Shown: one piece after another, positions 7,588-8,969 of the stretch
Layout of the letters: every line of letters starts with the position of its first letter
How positions within the stretch are numbered: the first letter of the stretch is position 1
Assembly: GCA_003453455.1 (NCBI GenBank)
Contig: DMLG01000008.1
Location: 1-8,969, forward strand
Source of the DNA: Clostridiales bacterium
GTDB lineage: Bacteria > Bacillota > Clostridia > UBA1381
DNA: 8,969 bases
Direction of reading: 5' to 3'
Translations under genes and position numbers: made by a program
Notes under the pieces: generated by a model
What the model was told of the DNA's origin: nothing
Database searches by the model: none
Seen by the model: the letters and a program-made list of their open reading frames with translations, nothing else

Positions 7588-7617
7588 AAAAAAACCGCAT
7601 TTTAATGCGGTTTTTTT
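7588..7617. terminator. Bidirectional intrinsic terminator between convergent genes
   Basis: Seven A, CCGCAT, a TTTA loop, ATGCGG and seven T form a perfect hairpin with a 6-bp core, extended by A-T pairs. A T-run follows the stem when read from either strand. It begins one base after the PHP stop, and its right edge overlaps the minus-strand gene's stop codon, so one element serves both genes. Confidence 0.92.
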
Positions 7618-7870
7618 AAATCTTTTCTTTTGCAAGCTCTAAGGCTTTTGCCAGCTGGTCGGGGCAGCTTGTTCCTCGCCCTGCGCAGTCAACACCTTTT
7701 AGACGATTTATGACTTCATCAACATTCATTCCTTCAACAAGTTTTCCAATGCCTTGTGTATTACCGTTGCAGCCGCGGGTAAATTGAACATTATGCACCG
7801 TCCCTTCGGTGATTTCAAAATCAATTTGTGATGAACATACACCTCTGGGTGTAAAAGAAAATTTTCCCAT
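7616..7870 (-). CDS. Small four-cysteine TSCPD-domain protein (TIGR03905-like)
   Basis: This 84-residue protein has four cysteines at positions 12 (GVCSSQI), 34 (RGCNGN), 62 (DCAGRG) and 69 (TSCPDQLA). This matches the small conserved four-Cys family TIGR03905, which shares the TSCPD motif with a C-terminal domain of some vitamin B12-dependent ribonucleotide reductases. The four Cys suggest metal or Fe-S binding, but no function is established and I infer none. The ATG (7868-7870) has a good ribosome binding site on the minus strand (CGGAGGAC). The gene stands alone: promoter upstream, hairpin immediately downstream. It is complete, with the usual length for the family. Confidence 0.9.
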   Translation of the reverse strand: MGKFSFTPRGVCSSQIDFEITEGTVHNVQFTRGCNGNTQGIGKLVEGMNVDEVINRLKGVDCAGRGTSCPDQLAKALELAKEKI

Positions 7871-7897
7871 AAATTTGTCCTCCGAAAATTTTCTTAA

Positions 7898-7926
7898 ATT
7901 ATATCATAAGAATTTGAAAATTGCAA
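7898..7926 (-). promoter_or_regulatory. Promoter of the TSCPD gene, extended -10
   Basis: Read on the minus strand, TTGCAA (7926-7921) is followed by a 17-nt spacer and TATAAT (7903-7898), with TG one base upstream of the -10. The leader to the ATG would be about 20 nt and includes the ribosome binding site. The -35 is only a 4/6 match, but the extended -10 compensates. Confidence 0.65.
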
Positions 7927-7928
7927 TA

Positions 7929-7957
7929 TTGACAATGTTATCCGTTTGAGTTAAAAT
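7929..7957 (+). promoter_or_regulatory. Promoter of the exonuclease gene
   Basis: A consensus -35 TTGACA (7929-7934), a 17-nt spacer and TAAAAT (7952-7957) form a strong sigma-A promoter. The start would be near 7964, leaving a leader of only about 16 nt that just includes GTGAGG (7967-7972). The in-frame GTG at 7968 lies inside that ribosome binding site, so the ATG at 7980 is the better start. Confidence 0.78.
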
Positions 7958-7979
7958 ATACAAGATTGTGAGGTATATT

Positions 7980-8588
7980 ATGGATTTTGTGGCAATAGAT
8001 TTTGAAACGGCAACTTCAAGCTGGACAAGCATATGCAGTATGGGAATATGTGTTGTTAAAAATAATGAAATTATCGAAACAAAGGGTATGCTTTTTAAAC
8101 CCGTACCATTTGAATTTAATGATTATAATATAGCAATTCACGGAATTACACCGCAAATGGTGTGGGATAAACCTGCTTTTTGCGACTGTTGGGATGAAAT
8201 TAAGCCGTATCTTGACGGACAGCTCGTTGTGGCGCATAATGCATCTTTCGATATAGGTGCTCTCAGAAAAACACTTGATTTTTCAGGTATAGAATTGCCG
8301 ACTTTTGATTATATTTGCACAGTAAAACTTTCACAAAAAGCATATCCCGACCTTCCGAGCCATAAACTAAATGCGCTTGGCGATGCTTTAAATATAAAGT
8401 TTTCGCACCATACTGCCTGCGATGATGCATATGCGTGCGCCGAGGTGCTTTTGCATATTATAAGGGATTTTGGCGTAAACTCAAAAGAGGAACTAAGAGA
8501 TAAATTTGATATTGGAATAGGAAAAATGTATCCCGGCTTTGTTGAGCCATGCAGGAAAAACAGGAAAAGAACGCCTGCATTAAAATAA
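7980..8588 (+). CDS. DEDDh 3'-5' exonuclease (DnaQ/DNA polymerase III epsilon-like)
   Basis: From ATG 7980 the product has 202 residues. The catalytic DEDDh set is complete: D7 and E9 in AIDFET (Exo I), D91 in AHNASFD (Exo II), and H144 with D149 in HTACDDA (Exo III). These residues bind two metal ions that cleave a 3'-terminal nucleotide from DNA or RNA. The domain occupies roughly residues 1-165. A short basic tail follows (about 170-202, ending CRKNRKRTPALK) in place of the BRCT or helicase domains some relatives carry. It is not the replicative proofreading domain, which in Clostridia is built into PolC. A role in repair or RNA trimming is possible but not shown. It is transcribed from its own promoter, divergent from the TSCPD gene. 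No terminator is visible before the ssrA promoter. Confidence 0.9.
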   Translation: MDFVAIDFETATSSWTSICSMGICVVKNNEIIETKGMLFKPVPFEFNDYNIAIHGITPQMVWDKPAFCDCWDEIKPYLDGQLVVAHNASFDIGALRKTLDFSGIELPTFDYICTVKLSQKAYPDLPSHKLNALGDALNIKFSHHTACDDAYACAEVLLHIIRDFGVNSKEELRDKFDIGIGKMYPGFVEPCRKNRKRTPALK

Positions 8589-8591
8589 AGA

Positions 8592-8620
8592 TTGATTTTC
8601 GGGATTTCTTGTGCTAAAAT
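8592..8620 (+). promoter_or_regulatory. Promoter of ssrA with extended -10
   Basis: TTGATT (8592-8597), a 17-nt spacer and TAAAAT (8615-8620) preceded by TG at 8612-8613. The start would be near 8627, about 7 nt before the mature tmRNA 5' end, leaving a short leader for RNase P to remove. Confidence 0.7.
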
Positions 8621-8633
8621 AGTAATATAATAT

Positions 8634-8969
8634 GGGGATGCAACGGTTTCGACGGGGATGTTGAAACATCGGAAGCGAGTAGTGATGGGCATCACTTAAA
8701 AATACCCAAATTTTTAAATATAAACGCTAACAAAAATTTAGCTTACGCTGCCTAATTTTCGCAGCCGTCTTGCCTTTGAGTACCACGGCAAAGGATAAGG
8801 CGTCTACCAGTGGTGCACATGAACCGCCTTTTGTTTTGTGGGCGGTCACGACTTAAAAACTACCGTAGCATATGGCTTGACTGTGGGCAGTATGTGAGGG
8901 GAATCTTAATCACAGCCTACACTCGTAGAGGCTGATGCGGATATGTTTTCGGACACGGGTTCAACTCCC
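8634..8969 (+). ncRNA. ssrA: Transfer-messenger RNA (tmRNA), 3' end cut by the window
   Basis: tmRNA rescues ribosomes stalled on broken mRNAs together with SmpB. It acts first as an alanyl-tRNA, then as a template for a degradation tag. The 5' end GGGGATG at 8634 begins the tRNA-like half and is followed by the conserved TTTCGACGGGG. A tag reading frame lies at 8726-8755. Downstream are pseudoknot-like stems such as CCTTTG/CAAAGG and a clear hairpin ACCGCC (8823-8828)/GGCGGT (8841-8846). The T-arm ends in GGGTTCAACTCCC exactly at the window edge. Roughly 13 nt are missing: the 3' acceptor strand, which should pair with GGGGATG, and the CCA. Total length would be near 350 nt, normal for a one-piece tmRNA. 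The first base is placed by the acceptor-stem pattern and could be off by one. Confidence 0.96.
8726..8755 (+). other. tmRNA tag peptide reading frame (ANKNLAYAA, then TAA)
   Basis: Codons GCT AAC AAA AAT TTA GCT TAC GCT GCC and a TAA stop give ANKNLAYAA. With the non-encoded Ala from the charged tmRNA, the full tag would be A-ANKNLAYAA. The resume codon is inferred as GCT after the ATAAAC context, since Ala resume codons dominate. The final Ala-Ala is the usual protease-recognition end, but Tyr replaces the more common Leu or Val before it. Confidence 0.85.

Noticed and set aside
7968..7979. GTG 7968 as the exonuclease start
   Set aside because: It lies inside the ribosome binding site and about 4 nt from the predicted transcript start. 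ATG 7980 is well spaced and begins the conserved Exo I region.
8626..8631. TATAAT immediately before ssrA as its -10
   Set aside because: It ends only 2 nt before the mature 5' end, too close for initiation there. TAAAAT at 8615-8620 has both a -35 and a TG extension at the right distance.
8309..8695. 128-codon minus-strand reading frame
   Set aside because: It is antisense to the exonuclease and runs into the tmRNA gene. No motif or start signal supports it.

Overview
The window reads as a chromosomal stretch of an AT-rich, low-GC Gram-positive bacterium of the class Clostridia. Four things point there: a U32 peptidase–maf–mreBCD–PBP2 cluster with mgsA downstream, strong AGGAGG-type ribosome binding sites, two TTG starts, and consensus sigma-A promoters. 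No mobile element, phage gene, CRISPR array or tRNA is visible. A species cannot be named from the sequence alone.

Region 1 (1-6386, + strand) is a long co-directional cluster. It opens with the 3' part of a large U32-family protein whose 5' end lies outside the window. Then come maf (nucleotide pyrophosphatase) and the cell-elongation genes mreB, mreC, mreD and a class B penicillin-binding protein 2. Spacing is tight: 34 nt between U32 and maf, ATGA overlaps at maf/mreB and mreC/mreD, 16 nt between mreB and mreC, and 6 nt between mreD and PBP2. This is the core of the elongasome: MreB filaments under the membrane, MreC and MreD as membrane scaffold, and PBP2 as transpeptidase. The usual glycosyltransferase partner RodA is not in the window.

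Region 2 (6387-7617, + strand) has its own extended -10 promoter driving a methylglyoxal synthase-family gene, probably together with a PHP-domain metallophosphoesterase. The unit ends at an A-stem-T hairpin that also serves the convergent gene on the other strand. The MgsA-family protein keeps the catalytic Asp residues but differs from the classical enzyme at several active-site positions.

Region 3 (7616-8588) holds a small four-cysteine TSCPD protein on the minus strand and, divergent from it, a DEDDh 3'-5' exonuclease on the plus strand. Their promoters are back to back in a 109-nt intergenic region.

Region 4 (8589-8969) holds ssrA (tmRNA) behind its own promoter. It runs off the window about a dozen nucleotides before its expected CCA end. 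Its encoded tag reads ANKNLAYAA.

No gene-free stretch exceeds 300 bases. The window is mostly well-known housekeeping biology, and I did not find a convincing new system. The best leads are the altered active site of the MgsA-family protein, the altered loop in MreB, the loss of min/rodA genes from a usually conserved gene order, and the compact divergent promoter pair.
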